Of a DNA stretch of 64,000 nucleotides, positions 1 through 11,845 are shown piece after piece. The notes beneath the pieces are model-generated. The model saw only the letters and a list, made by a program, of their open reading frames with translations, was not told the DNA's origin and ran no database searches. The stretch's first letter is position 1. Each line of letters begins with the position of its first letter. The DNA is from Adiantum capillus-veneris (taxonomy: Eukaryota > Streptophyta > Polypodiopsida > Polypodiales > Pteridaceae): positions 7,225,997 to 7,289,996 of the forward strand of contig CM043964.1 of assembly GCA_014529385.2 (NCBI GenBank), in the 5' to 3' direction. Both the position numbers and the translations under genes were made by a program.

Positions 1-297
1 TGACTATGAAAACCATTCTTGTAGATATGCAGCAAGAACTAAGCTTGTATTAGCACTGACGGCCTGCCGCATATCACTCCAATGGTAGGACTCATGAAAA
101 CCAGAGGGTGGTTTCCACCATAGGGCTGATTACCGTATTTATCCCACCTAATCTTACAGCTACGAAAAAACTTACAGCACGCCAACAAGACAGATAGGAA
201 TGAAGCTAATGTAATCTCATGACCGTTTTCAAAGTGCAGAAAAACATCAGAATGCAAAAAAAAATCAGAATGCAAAAAACATTCACCTGGGGTTGCT
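1..297. other. Unassigned flank left of the fragment
   Basis: I see no coding signature, LTR end or RNA gene here. The stretch holds a short repeated A-rich motif at about 240-285 (aaaaaacat/aaatcagaatgca, three imperfect copies). Later exons of the minus-strand fragment would be expected here or further left, but none is recognisable. Confidence 0.4.
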
Positions 298-446
298 CTA
301 GAAGATGCACAGGATGCTTTGCCAAAATTTTCTCTTGATTCGTCTTCGGCACACATCCTTCTTATTCGGTGAGACACGCGTATTCTCTGTCCAGAAGGAG
401 AGCACCAATTCCTTGACCTCATCAGAGATTGCATCCTTTGTGTGTG
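298..446 (-). pseudogene. Fragment of an uncharacterised SDG-type transposase-like family, middle part
   Basis: Read on the minus strand, this stretch encodes DAISDEVKELVLSFW followed by TENTRVSPNKKDV, then a basic run and a TAG at 298-300. I recognise the block as the 'SDxVkxFy...sPgKKD' region found in many uncharacterised animal and plant proteins that also carry an SDGAASQFK motif. The C-terminal half of such a protein lies at 56.2-58.0 kb here. The upstream coding part continues at 9305-9703, on the other side of the LARD insertion, and the reading frame is continuous once the insertion and one TSD copy are removed. Frame and motif are seen; the family link is from memory; whether it is a host gene or a transposon is unknown. 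Confidence 0.55.
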
Positions 447-623
447 TGTCAGGACAAGGGTCCTACGGGGCACGGCCCAACATAGGGGGTAAGGGACCTA
501 GGCCAAGGGCATGGACTGGACCTGTGTGGACTCGACATCCGCTTAGGGCAAGATCTAGGAGCTAGGCCTATATAAAGGGCGATAGGGAGGAGGATCCTAC
601 GTCTTAGTCTCCTAGGTCCTACA
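447..623 (+). repeat. 5' LTR of the LARD
   Basis: This 177-bp LTR starts TGTCAGGACAAGGG and ends GGTCCTACA. A TATATAAA box lies at 569-576. The partner LTR at 9128-9304 has the same length and differs at scattered single bases, for example TGTCAGG against TGTCTGG, so the insertion is not very recent. Confidence 0.85.
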
Positions 624-624
624 C

Positions 625-641
625 TAGTGTCAGAGATAAGG
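625..641 (+). other. Primer binding site (initiator Met tRNA-like)
   Basis: TAGTGTCAGAGA follows the LTR end by one base. It matches the usual plant TGGTATCAGAGC site at 9 of 12 positions, so the tRNA-Met assignment is likely but the site has decayed. Confidence 0.55.
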
Positions 642-675
642 AGAGGGGAGAGCAATGGAGGAGGGGGAAGGACTC

Positions 676-738
<63 letters not shown>

Positions 739-2519
739 CGCAGCAGCATGAGGCATGGCCTCCCTCTCTCCGGAGATGGCTCTCTCTCTCGCATGGTCTT
801 GCATATCATGCACGCCGTGGTGTTCACGGTCGGGGATGAGGCACACGCTGTGTGCATAAGCTCTTGACAGGCGGGGACGACGAAGACGAGAACCGTGTGC
901 AGGCCCGCTAACCATGGCGGGAGCCCAACTATCGATTAGCATGAAACGGGTCACAGAGGAGCTTGACATGGTTGCAGGGGTGAGGGGATAAAATCCCGCT
1001 TCTGCAGGTGAGCAAAGTAGTCTCTTTAGCGTCCTCCACCCCTACCCTTTCCAACCGCGCAGTTGCTCACCATAGCTACTGTGGAATCACGTTTTTTTCT
1101 GTTTTTTTTTAGGGTATTTCTCACTTGAATGCCCAAAGCCAGGGGGTGGACAACCTTAAGGGGGGATACACACACCCTATTCACAGCGTAACAAAGTCGG
1201 CAAGGTGCCAAAGGTTGAGCAAGGCTTGAGATTTATCCAGGCATGACACCTTCAATCATTCGTTTTTTATTGATCTGTATTCCAAGCTTGGCAAGCAAAG
1301 AAAATTCCACGGTATTCATAGTTTGACAAGTCAACAATTGGACATGGCCGTGCAAGGAGACCCACTTACGATCTCAAAGCTTCATCATGAGACTGCTTCA
1401 TCATGAGACTGCTTGAAAAATTTACCGTGGGGACTGGCCTGACAGCTTAATCTTTTTTGTTTACAAAAATGGCCGCTTAGGTATGCTTTGTTTGTGCTAT
1501 TGATGTAAATGTTTATGCTTTGAGTATGGAAACTATCCGGGACCACTTGCTCAAGTGCCCTCGAGTTGGCAAGGTCGTGGGCCACAAGCTAAGACTGGTA
1601 GGGGTTGCCTGGAAACAAAGGCAAGCAATGCAAGGCCTATGACTTGTCAGATCAAGCTAGGCGACGATGTTGATCAATATTTCCATATTTCGGTGTTTTT
1701 GTTTTTCTAGGGCATGGCTCCTAATCAAATTTTTCCAAACCTGATACACTCTTTGTATTCCGTTGTTTTCCAAACCGCATGTCAATGGGTGCACACCGCA
1801 AGAGGTATCTACATGCAAACGAGATGGGAAAGACATGCAAAAGCTATGAGATACAATTAAGATGGGAAAGTCCCCATCTTGAATTTGTAAGACATGCAAA
1901 GGCTATGAGCCGCATTTGAGGTGGGAAAAGTACCCGTTCAAGCTTGAGAAGTCGACAAGGGTTTCTCTCTGTCGCATTCTAGATCTTCATTATTGCTAGT
2001 ACATGGTTCCTTGACAAAGTTTTCCAAGGGTTTCGTCAATTGAGACAAATTTATCTAGTCAAGGACAATCGTAATCAAGCTAAGCAAGTACACATTCATA
2101 CCTTGCACGTATTTTTTGCTTCACAATATGATGTACAAGTAGACAAATTCTATTTTTCTTGCATGATCGACAAGGTCGAGTCTCTTTGCTATGACAATCT
2201 GTCGTCAATAGCATTTCTTGGCAATAAGTCCAGACATAGTTATATGAAGCAAGGCTTTATTTTATACATCTTACATTGAAGCTGGCCACGTTTGGCATCT
2301 ACTATGAGCATACAAAATTGGAAAGGAATAGGCAATGTGTTTGCAGGTTATTTCATTATGTGCCAAACGAGTGTATAGGATATACAAGGGCGTTTGTGTA
2401 GATATGGCTATGAGCCATTTTGGAATGAGTTTTTCCTTCCCAATTTCGTCAGGAATGGTTACAGCAACAACGACCAGGTTAGCCAAGTTTAAGTTTTTCT
2501 TGTTTTTCCTTGTTTACAC
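642..2519. other. LARD internal region, non-coding, left part
   Basis: No protein similarity in any frame. It contains a (CT)n tract at 679-735 and an imperfect duplication around 1833-1873 and 1890-1936, in which a 'catgcaa-(a/g)gctatgagc' phrase is followed by 'gatgggaaa/ggtgggaaa'. Short reading frames across the CT tract are repeat artefacts. Confidence 0.6.
679..735 (+). repeat. (CT)n microsatellite, 57 bp
   Basis: Uninterrupted CT dinucleotide just inside the LARD, after a purine-rich stretch (gaggaggggaag). Confidence 0.98.
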
Positions 2520-2693
2520 TGAGGCGGTCTGGGGCGGGCAATAAGAAGAGTGGCCTCTAAGCACCCTTGTAGGCTCCCGTGCTGCTCAATTGGGTAGGGG
2601 TTGGAAAAAACAACAAACACACACACAAACCCGCAACCTAACCTTGCACAAATTTGGGGCACCACCTAGTTTTGGATGTGAACTAGGACGCGT

Positions 2694-2787
<94 letters not shown>

Positions 2788-5150
2788 TGCTCGGGCTGCT
2801 TTGAAATGTATTGGCAATGATCAAGCAAACACAATTATATATGTAAGAAAGAGAGAGAAGAGGGAGGGGGTGCTTGTTGCATTAATACCTTCTTACAAAT
2901 CTGTCATGACCGATCAAAGTGAGATTAGTATTTGTTCAACATAGCTTGAGTAAATTTCACCACGACACATCACAAGAAAAGCCACCCCAATCACTGTCAT
3001 AAGGCTAGGGGAGTCCTCTCCACCCTGTCGCCCTCTTACAATATGTGGGATTTATGGCTAAATTGATGATAACACCCAGACACAAGCTATCAAGAACTAA
3101 AAATATCACCAAGACACTTACACATCATTGTTGTCCATTACTTCACGTTGGAAGAGAGACAAAGTATCCAAGCTTAGTCCAAATCCACCCTCCTTGATTC
3201 AGCAAATGTTGGGCTTACACTAGTAGGAGGAATGATAGATTTTCCACTCTCAATTGAATGATCGCTCTCTCTCTTACAATGGCATAGAGTCCCGTGCTAA
3301 TCACCCCTATTACAACACATGCACAAGCATACGACAATGAGCTTCCACTCAAGAGCTCCTTCTAGAGAGGTTGAGCTTGGCTTCTCAAGCTATAACATAG
3401 TGCTCTTGCTTATGGCTCTCCCTTTGTGCTAGCTACACCCTCCTTTTATAGCAATTTTGAAGGCTAGGGTTACTCCTCTAACCATGGTTGGGTCAGATTT
3501 TCAGCACTTATCTAATTTCTTTTTCTTGGAATTATCAAGAAGTTGGTGTGGATAGATGAAGAAGAGAGAGAGGAGAGAAGTGGAGGTGATAGGACTTTTC
3601 ATAGTAGGTTAGTGTTAGTAAATTAGTAGAGTTAGTTATTTTATTGATTTACAAATGGAATTGGATATTTACAATGGGAGTATCCAAGTAGGATACAAAT
3701 AAGGAAGAAAAGACTCTTAATTGGTAAGAAAACATGGATTTCTTACAATGTTGATGCTCCAAGTGTCTTGAGTAGAGTCAATTTTGACGCTTGTTGACGG
3801 TCCACTAGCTTTGACGGTACGTTTTTTTCACTCTTGACCTTCCTTTGGGAGCCAAGTTAATTGAATATGAGTAATCAATCACCATGATGCTGTCTTTCAA
3901 GAGAAGAGGCTTAATTTTATGGTTTTTTGATAGATATGGGTAATATGGATGAGGAAAAATGAGACTAGGTGGTCAATTTTGGAATGGAAGTGTGTGTAGG
4001 AAACAAAGATCACCATGGTTTCTCTTATTCTTCAAGGTTTAGAAGAAGGTGAGTACGGTGCAGAGAGGTGGGGATGATGAGTGGAGAGGTGTGTGTGAAA
4101 GAGGAAAATGATAAAGTGGAAGAGGGAGTGTGGCTGCATAGCATGGGCAAACTGGGGTCCACAAATAAAATCCTAGCTCACAGGTCGTAGCTCAAAAAAA
4201 TATGAAAAAAGTTGAGGTGAAAGTTCAGCTCACTAGCTACAACTTTTGTTTGTATCACCTTTTCAAATTTGGGGAGCATGTGATCTTTAAAAATTCAGCA
4301 AAACCGATTGTTTTTTGCACTGCACAAGGTCTTTGTGAGATCCTTCTTTGGATGATTCTTTTGAATACCTCCAAGAGTGAGCTCCCCATGGTGCATGCAT
4401 GCATTCCACATACCCTTGACCTTATTTGGTAGGTCTATAATTGAAGATATTGTTGAGATCATGATATAAGTGAATAGTACAACTAAGAAAATCAAATATT
4501 GAGGGGTCTAACAAAATATGTACATGTCAAATATAAATAATATAGGTGAAAAAATATAAAGGGGTCAAAATAAATCTCTCTCATTATAAGTCTACCATAA
4601 AAAGATGAATATTTTTGGTGTTCTAATTTATGAGAGTAAAAGAGAATAGATGTAGGAAGGAAAAATCACAATAGTGAAAAAATATACATACATTAACTAG
4701 TTTTTTTGGATTTTTGTTGGGATGGAGTTACACGAAAAATAAGAGAATCTTGCATGAAATTATTTTTATATGGAATAAAGAGTATGAAAAATGGTAAGAA
4801 AAAATATGGTAATGGTGAGTCAATGTACATAGCATAAATAAGACACCATAGGTAGAAATATTTAAATAAATACCAAAATAATTATGAAAAATCCTTTTAT
4901 TTAGGCTCTATATACAATGAAATATTTACACACAAATGGGCCATAATATACTTTTATTTTTTTATTTTTTTGGCTCAACTAGCTCAGTGACTAGCTAGCT
5001 GAGGGTTTTTAAGAAGATATGGGAAAAGTCCCCTAACTCACACACACCTATATACAGTGAAATGGTAGGGATAGCCACAATGTTTGGATGATTTTGGTAG
5101 GGTGGGTTAACTCAATATGGCAATTACGGAGAGCCGAAAAACGGCTATCA
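2520..5150 (-). mobile_element. Solo LTR of a Tat-like Ty3 element (RLG-C-related)
   Basis: On the minus strand this begins TGATAGCCGTTTTTCGGCTC at 5150 and ends CCGCCTCA at 2520. The first 285 bases closely match the LTR that starts at 62136 on the plus strand. The terminal part resembles the RLG-B LTR end (a 'TGAG..GCGG' start and 'GTGGCCTCTA' read on the plus strand). ACAC flanks both sides (2516-2519, 5151-5154), a clean 4-bp TSD. No internal sequence remains, so it is a solo LTR left by recombination. A TATAAAAG box in sense orientation lies at 3443-3450. The (GA)n tract at 2697-2784 is part of the LTR, as in related LTRs here. Confidence 0.85.
2697..2784 (+). repeat. (GA)n microsatellite, 88 bp
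   Basis: Pure GA tract within the minus-oriented solo LTR, so it reads (CT)n in the LTR sense direction. Confidence 0.98.
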
Positions 5151-5227
5151 ACACTTTACTTGGCAATTACTGTCATTATGCAAAGCCAAGTGCTTTGGCA
5201 ATTTTATGAAGAAGCAAGGCTTCGGGG

Positions 5228-5999
5228 TGTTAAGTATGGAGCCTAATTTACCCTTGTAGTTTTCTGTGGTAAAAGCGCACATTTGTAAGGCCCCCATTTT
5301 GAGGAGAAGCCATCGTGCGTGAAGGAAAATCACTCACCGGAAACCAAAATTTTAACAGACGAGAATCAGGGGCAACTTTAGAGGCCTCGGGGGCGGAGGC
5401 CCCCGAGACTTTTTTTTCCCCGGAATATTATGGCCGGACGGCGGCCGGAAAGTGGTCGGAAAACAACCAGTCGGTTGGCCGGTGGCCGGTAGTCAATGGC
5501 CGATGGCCGGTGGTCGGAAGTCAATGGCCGGTGGCCGGTGGCCGCATTCAAAAGCGGACTTGTCTTCTCAAGGACGGCCACACATGGGCGGATTGGAGGG
5601 TCCGATTTGGACTTATTCGCACAAGGGCGGCTACACATGGTTGTATCTCATAAGAGAGGGCAACCCTTTTGGCCTATAAAAGGAGGCCATTTCTACACAC
5701 ATTTGATAGTGTGAAGTTGATGCAACAAGGTGAGTGTGAGGTGGTGAGAGTGAAGCAAGGCGGGAGCTCTATCAAGGGTTTAATCCCTTTGTAAACTACT
5801 TCTTCCTTTGAAGTGCTAAAGCCATTGAGTGGCTGCTTTCCCGTGGACGTAGCCCACATTGGGTGAACCACGTATATCGTGTGTACTCTCTCTCTCTCTC
5901 TCTCTCTCGCTACTCTATAATCTCTTGTGTGTGAAATCTATCTCTCTCCATTAAGTAATCTACTCAAAAATCTATTTAGCTACGTCTTATTTTCTAACA
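5228..5999 (+). mobile_element. Solo Ty1/copia LTR
   Basis: It begins TGTTAAGTATGG, ends TTTCTAACA, and is flanked by perfect 5-bp TSDs CGGGG (5223-5227 and 6000-6004). A TATAAAAG box is at 5675-5682. Downstream is the phrase cccgtggacgtagcccac...gaaccacg, typical of the U5 of plant copia LTRs, and then a short (CT)n. Length is 772 bp. No internal domain is attached, so it is a solo LTR. It sits 73 bp from the preceding solo LTR inside the LARD. Confidence 0.9.
5424..5552 (+). repeat. GGCCGGTGG minisatellite in the copia LTR
   Basis: Imperfect tandem copies of a unit close to 'agtcaatggccggtggccgg' lie upstream of the TATA box. Copies vary by small substitutions (gatggccggtggtcggaag, aatggccggtggccggtgg). 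Confidence 0.75.
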
Positions 6000-8180
6000 C
6001 GGGGTACTGGAAAAATAGGGAATACCAGTCTAAACTGTGAAATGCACTTATGGTTTTGGTTCTCACGGTTGAGGCCATCACTCTCCGCGAGGGCTTACAA
6101 TTCTGCATGCAAGTCATGCTAGTATGGTGGATTCAATTCTACCGCCTCATGAATTACGCTTCCTCTATCACACTTGCAACTCTGTCAAGGACATGATAAG
6201 TGATGGATTGTTTAGCATGGCAAAGTGTCTATTTAAGTCATCCTCTCCTTGTCACGACCGCTACAAGATCGATGGGTCAAGATGTGACTTGTGTTTTCTG
6301 TTACCTCTCTCAATGAGAGCGTTATACAGCCAGAATGTTGCATGCCTATATGATAAGCTGTAAGTCCGCCATAAGATTTGTCAGAGCACATAGACTGGGC
6401 ACAACATATACAAAGTCATCACATAAGGAAAGTTCCTCAGCCCAGTATTTTCTCTCTCTCTTTCTTCTTTCCCTCCATGAATAATGAAAACTTTCTACAC
6501 AGTTTTTGATACATGTTTTGCTGGTGAGTCAGTTTGAGCCAAGGTGCTCTAATGCTCAGTTAGAACTTGGCCACGATGCCATTAGTCTTCATCGGTTTTT
6601 CCATAAGGGCTATGAGCCACACACAAGCTGGCTATGAGCCGTTGTCATATCTTGGGTAATACCCAACTATTGGCATTTCCTGGGTGATTGTTCCTAAGAT
6701 TGAACAGATCTGCCCAGTAGAGTACACATCGAATACATTGACTTTTATGGACAGGCAAGCGTCTTGTCATTACGGATGTTTTGGGTGTCATTTTTGCACT
6801 ACATGTTTTTAGTGCGACGTTCAAGTTGATTTTTTGGATAATCTTAAACTCACATTTGCTGATCTCTACAAGGAAGTATTGATGCAGCAATCAGTTGAGA
6901 CAGCATGGCTGCCTATAAGAGCTAGGTATTTTTATTTTGTTGAATTCCTGCTCCTTCTATAGCACTACGGATTGACTATGGACATACTGGTTTGTGGTAA
7001 GACCCGACGGGTGATTGCTAAATCCTCCCATAGGCATTGAGGATCATAGTCTGATCTATCCTAGTTCTACTTTCAAGGAAAGAAGCCAGTACTCTACCGT
7101 GGGGTAGCAGGCAAATTCAATTTTTCAAGTTGATTCCAATCATTCTGTCCACGGTTGACTATGTTGATTACCGTTACTTGCTAGTTGAGCAGTTCCTATA
7201 AAAGGTCTTACCAAGGCGTTTGCCTACGTAGATTCTAACCAAAGGGTTTGTATTGCAAAGGAAACACCCAGGGTTTTCAGTGCAACGACGTGCTCCTCTG
7301 TATCTGAATACGAGTAAGTGAACATTCAGTTCAATCTCCAGGTATGCATCTATTGATTTGGTGTTTTTCTAGTTTTTAGTTTGCATTGCTTGGTTTTTTC
7401 AAGGCGTTTAAATACGCTTGAATATTTCAGAGCCATGCCAAGGACATGTAGAAACAAGTATTTTGGACGTAGTGTCCAATGTACATTATGCTGTTATGAA
7501 TCCACTTGTAGGATTCGATTTAGCACATGTTGTCACATGGGATACAACATGGTCTAGGGACTCAAGGAGTTTGGTTTAGCCAGTGTGGAGCAATGAATGA
7601 GGGTCCCTCTCACTCTTGTCGCAGAGTGTTTAGAGTTACCTCCACACACAAGTACATCTTGTACTTGAAGGATGTTCTTTTTTCAAACATCCTTAGTTGA
7701 GACATATTCCACATGTGGCGAATATGAGTCTCAGGGACTGACACTGGCGCCCCTATTTCAAATATGTGTTAGGACAAAGTCCCTAGGTCCTGGTAACATC
7801 TGTTTTCTAGAACATTTTTAGAACGACGTATCAGGAGCAATTTCAAGGCCAAAAATTGTCGGATACTTAGAATGACTTGTTTAGCTACAAGTATTGCTAA
7901 GCAACATTACAGATGGTTGTTTTAGCATATAGCAAGGCTATGAGTTGTAAATGAAAAAGTTTCATTTTTTGCACCTAGAAGTGACTTTTGTTTCACCTCC
8001 TATTATGGTTCAGACGTTTCAGCAAAGCTTGAAAAATATTGCAACTGAAAGTATGTAGTTTCTTTTCATTTCAGAACTATTTACATTCCTCTTAACGTGT
8101 GCTAGGCACATCACATTTGCTATAAGTATTGGCAAAAATTACCACGGATATACAAGTTTGGATCTATTTTTTGCTAAATG

Positions 8181-8213
8181 CATGCACACTAGGTGTTATG
8201 GGCCCTAGTGTTT
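8181..8213 (+). repeat. 33-bp hairpin repeat, copy 1
   Basis: Begins catgcacactagg and ends gggccctagtgttt. ACACTAGG and CCTAGTGT form an 8-bp stem around a 10-base loop. An identical copy lies 540 bp downstream. Confidence 0.85.
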
Positions 8214-8720
8214 AGCAAAGGCTGATTTGGAACAGCATGCATATTCCTGAAGCTATTGCTTATGAAGCATTTTTCACTCTATGTGCAGTATCTCTAGGAG
8301 ATTACTTTTGGGTCTACTAATCACCAATAGAGGTCGTGGTTTGGTTTGTGTGTTTGTGGATTTTTCAAGTTAACCACGATGGTTATTTTGGACATTGGTG
8401 ACTTCTCAACAATGTTACACAATATTGTGATTCCCATTTACCAGTCATGTGGGATGACGATATGTAAACCATAAGGAAACACACCTCAGTACTGTTAGCT
8501 ACCCAAGGGGATAGGCAGATTACAAAGTGTAATCTTGGGCTAAAGAATATGAAAAATGCGCACATTAGCACCAAGCATATCCAATTAATAGGCATTTATT
8601 GCTCTATTTGGAGTTCACCAACTATCCGTTAAAGCATGTTTGTGACTAGGTTTAGTATGTTGATGTATAACTCAGGTTCTCAACTTGTATTCTACAGGAT
8701 AGGATAAAGGTTTGTTATTT

Positions 8721-8753
8721 CATGCACACTAGGTGTTATGGGCCCTAGTGTTT
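8721..8753 (+). repeat. 33-bp hairpin repeat, copy 2
   Basis: All 33 bases match the copy at 8181, while the flanks differ. This argues for a constrained or recently copied motif rather than a long duplication. Confidence 0.85.
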
Positions 8754-9113
8754 CTCTTTTGTCCAAGGCGGCATGAGACTACATGTCCAGTAAATCATCA
8801 ATCATTCCTGTAACTTAAGCTATGAGCATGTTATAAACAAAGGTTTATATTCTTCAACTTAAGAAAGGACAATAGACATGCTAAGAGCATAAACTTGCTA
8901 CGAGCATAAAATATAGGTGGCAACACATTCAGAGGTGCTAAGCACATACATTTAGTATATGCTCAATAGCATATGCACATTACAACTCTTCATATGATTC
9001 TTATGGTGCAATTTTAAGATGATTTGACTACTCTACATTCAAGTCCATTGCTATACAACTTTTGTGAAAACTTATTTTTTTCACTCTAGTTTTCAAGGAC
9101 GAAAACTCTTCCT

Positions 9114-9304
9114 TAAGGGGGGAGTAATGTCTGGACAAGGGTCCTATGGGGCAAGGCCCAACCTAGGGGGTTAGGGACCTAGGCCAAGGGCCTGGACTCG
9201 ACCAGTGTGGACTGGGGATCCGCTTAGGGAAAGAGCTAGGAGCTAGGCCTATATAAAGGGCGGTAGGGAGGAGGATCCTACGTCTTAGTCTCCTAGGTCT
9301 TACA
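9114..9304 (+). repeat. Polypurine tract and 3' LTR of the LARD
   Basis: The tract ccttaaggggggagtaa ends at 9127 and the LTR runs 9128-9304, starting TGTCTGG and ending TCTTACA. Its TATATAAA box is at 9250-9257. The flanking GCGTG at 9305-9309 is the right TSD copy. Confidence 0.85.
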
Positions 9305-9703
9305 GCGTGCCTGTAGCTCGCATAAATGCAATGGAAAGGATTCATTTTTTTATTTCTCTCTTGCTGCGTAGAAGTTTCTACGGTGTGTCCCTAGAAGTTT
9401 TGAAGCTACATAAATGTTTGGGGCCGGTGCTCTCATGGCCATCATGATAGTCTCCCTCTTAAGAAACAGTTCTTTCTGGCTCATGGGTTTCTTGCTGGTG
9501 GAAAGAGTGTCCCTGAAACCCACCAGCACTAGATTCTCTCGCATCCCAATTTTGAGCCCACACATGCAACCATCATTCAGCACATCCTTCATGATGGATT
9601 CCTTTGTCTCGTTGTCAAGGCCTCTTGTGTGCTGTTTGAAACATGTGACAATATGCTTTGCGATAGCTTGGTGTTTCGCAATAATCGGACGAGATGGATA
9701 TTG
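9305..9703 (-). pseudogene. N-terminal-side fragment of the SDG-type transposase-like family
   Basis: The minus strand encodes about 118 residues, including KHQAIAKHIVTCFKQHT, a CMCG pair, KKPMSQKELFLKRE and LGTHRRNFYAAREK. An in-frame TAA is at 9350-9352 and the frame then continues to the LARD boundary. Joining across the LARD, with one TSD copy removed, leads directly into the 298-446 fragment in frame. On the other side it is cut by RLG-A, whose first base is 9708. The 'THRRN' block upstream of 'SDEVK' is as I remember it for this family. It is a broken copy with no function of its own. Confidence 0.55.
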
Positions 9704-9875
9704 GTTCTGATCGCCGGCTTTCGAAACCATGCCCTAAGGAAGGGAGGGGTTTTGTTACCGAGAAAACAAAAAAAAAACAAAGAAAATGCCCTTTCTACTT
9801 ACCATACCCCTTTCCCAAAGTTAACCACCAGTGGGGCGCCGCCGGATTGGCCACACCCTTCCAATATCACCACAA

Positions 9876-9877
<2 letters not shown>

Positions 9878-9952
<75 letters not shown>
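9878..9952 (+). repeat. (CT)n microsatellite, 75 bp
   Basis: Pure CT tract in the RLG-A 5' LTR. The matching site in the 3' LTR (28819-28844) is only about 26 bp. Confidence 0.98.
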
Positions 9953-9956
<4 letters not shown>

Positions 9957-10349
9957 CCCGGCCCCGCCTATATTCCCTCTCTCCTACACACGTGCTGCAT
10001 CATCCGGCCGGTAGGCACCGTTGGTATCTCTGCCACACTTCAGCCCGGAGGGCTACCAATGATAGTATCCTCCCTCTCTCTCTCTCCCTCTGTTCACACT
10101 CCAACCCCGGCGGGCGGTACCGTACCCCCACCTCCGCTCCCCCCCCCCCTTATCTACACCTAACTCCCCTCTTCCTCCCCCTCTCTCTTGGAAATAACCA
10201 CGACGGACCTTAGGGCAACTATCACCTCCCCTCCCTCAATCTCTCTCACCCTCTCTTCTCTCTCCCCTCTAACCCCCATCATGTCCTCTCTCTCTACCCT
10301 ATCTCCTCCCAACCCCCCTCACTCTCTCTCCATTTCCTCCCTTGTTGGG

Positions 10350-10350
<1 letters not shown>

Positions 10351-10390
<40 letters not shown>
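10351..10390 (+). repeat. C40 homopolymer
   Basis: Forty consecutive C bases, absent from the equivalent site of the 3' LTR near 33910. The exact length may reflect sequencing or assembly error. Confidence 0.85.
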
Positions 10391-11800
10391 ACCCGCTCTC
10401 TCTCCTTCTCCTCTCGTTGACTAAAACACCCCCCCCCCCCCTCTCTTCCCTACTTGTCGCGCCCGCTGTCCACTACCCCACCCCCCAGGCCTTCCGCTCC
10501 TCCTCTCCTGCTGCGCACGATTCTGCAACACCCCTAACCTCATTCCCCCCCTCACCATCTCTCCCCCACTCTCACTCCCTCTCGCACCCTGTCTCGTCCG
10601 CGCCCTGTCTGGCTCCACAGCACCGCAAGCTGCGCACCCACCACTGCCACAACCTACACACACAACCACACACACACATACTCGCTCCATACACACACGC
10701 TCACGTGCACACACACACACACACACACACACACCATTTTTTTCACCATTCTCACCCCCCCCGTTTTCTGCGTCGTCTACACTGCCTGAAGCCGAAAAAA
10801 TATATAGAAATATATATATATATATTGCATACAAGCCATTCCCACCGCAAGCCAATACGCACATACATATACAAATACACATGCATACACACACGCTTGC
10901 GCACTCACACATACACACACACATCCACCCTCATGCACCAATACATGCACACACATGCACCAATACATGCACACACACGCATATACGCACCGTACCACAA
11001 ATACAAAAAAAAACAAAGGTCTACGACTACATCATCGACAAAAGAAGGAAGGAACCCAAATCACGCGCCGCCAACAACAAAAAGAGGAAATGCGCCGAAG
11101 GCATGCCCTGGCCGACCCCGAAAAGTACGCTCTACACCGACACACCGACAACACACCATTTGCCGGCAACATGCAACCACAACGCCAATGTCAGTAATTT
11201 ATAGGCTATTTCATCATTTCTTCAGTTTTCACCAAGCCGTTGTAAAAAGATCCCACTTTGTAAATTTCCTCTCTCTAGGTGATGGTCACAAAGGCCCACC
11301 TAGAGATTCTCATCTTTTAATAACCTCCCAAAACAAAGCAAGGGTCAACCACACCGGGCCCACCACTTGCTTTGTCTCCCCGATTAAGCTTACCCTAATC
11401 ACACTGGGATTACCATAATCCAAGCAACCAACACCTATAAATTGGCACTGAGAGGTCACTATCGGGGGGGGGGGTATAGTTCATGAGAAGTCAACACTTG
11501 GTAGAGTGTAGTGGGAAGAGTTGACACTATCACCATCACGGGGAGGGGGCTTGTGTGTTGGGTTTGCCTTGGGAATTGCACCATGCGAAGGGAACCACAT
11601 CCATCTCTCGACTCCAATGGTCGATGCACACACGTATACACGCTCTTGGTAGCAATCTTCACAATCATTGAGTCTTCTTAGCGAACACACCAAGTAGTTT
11701 GCACCACCTCCTCTCCCTACCTCTCTACCACCATGGCGTGCCATTTGTAAATACTGCGGAAATAATTCTCCCTCACACCCCTGAGGGTTTTCATCATTTG

Positions 11801-11845
<45 letters not shown>

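Larger units (their letters stand above)
6005..9113. other. LARD internal region, non-coding, right part
   Basis: Three kilobases without convincing coding sequence; the longest open frame at 6124-6363 is 79 codons and unrecognised. It carries two identical 33-bp hairpin repeats (8181-8213, 8721-8753) and a TATA-like tataaaagg at about 7198. It runs into the purine tract before the 3' LTR. Confidence 0.6.
447..9304 (+). mobile_element. LARD-like LTR element without coding capacity
   Basis: Two direct repeats of 177 bp (447-623 and 9128-9304) begin TGTC, end ACA, and both hold a TATATAAA box. A Met-tRNA-like primer site follows the first and a purine tract (ccttaaggggggagtaa) precedes the second. 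The flanks are GTGTG (442-446) and GCGTG (9305-9309), a 5-bp TSD with one change. The interior has no gag or pol similarity in any frame, so the element depends on enzymes from elsewhere. It carries two later insertions, solo LTRs at 2520-5150 and 5228-5999; without them the internal part is about 5.1 kb. The size and lack of genes fit the LARD class. Confidence 0.8.

Noticed and set aside
39-473. 144-codon minus-strand ORF
   Set aside because: It is in a different frame from the recognisable SDG-family segment and crosses the LARD border.
7190-7330. Host promoter and gene start around the tataaaagg at 7198
   Set aside because: A TATA-like word alone in LARD interior; no reading frame or splice pattern follows.
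2520-9127. Reading the LARD interior as a dead gag-pol
   Set aside because: No RT, integrase, RNase H or gag motif in any frame, whereas equally old RLG-A still shows all of them.
10342-11418. 358-codon plus-strand ORF and its neighbours (9629-10213, 10421-10924)
   Set aside because: They lie wholly in the RLG-A LTR and consist of translated CT, C, CA and AT repeats. The equivalent frame in the 3' LTR is different.
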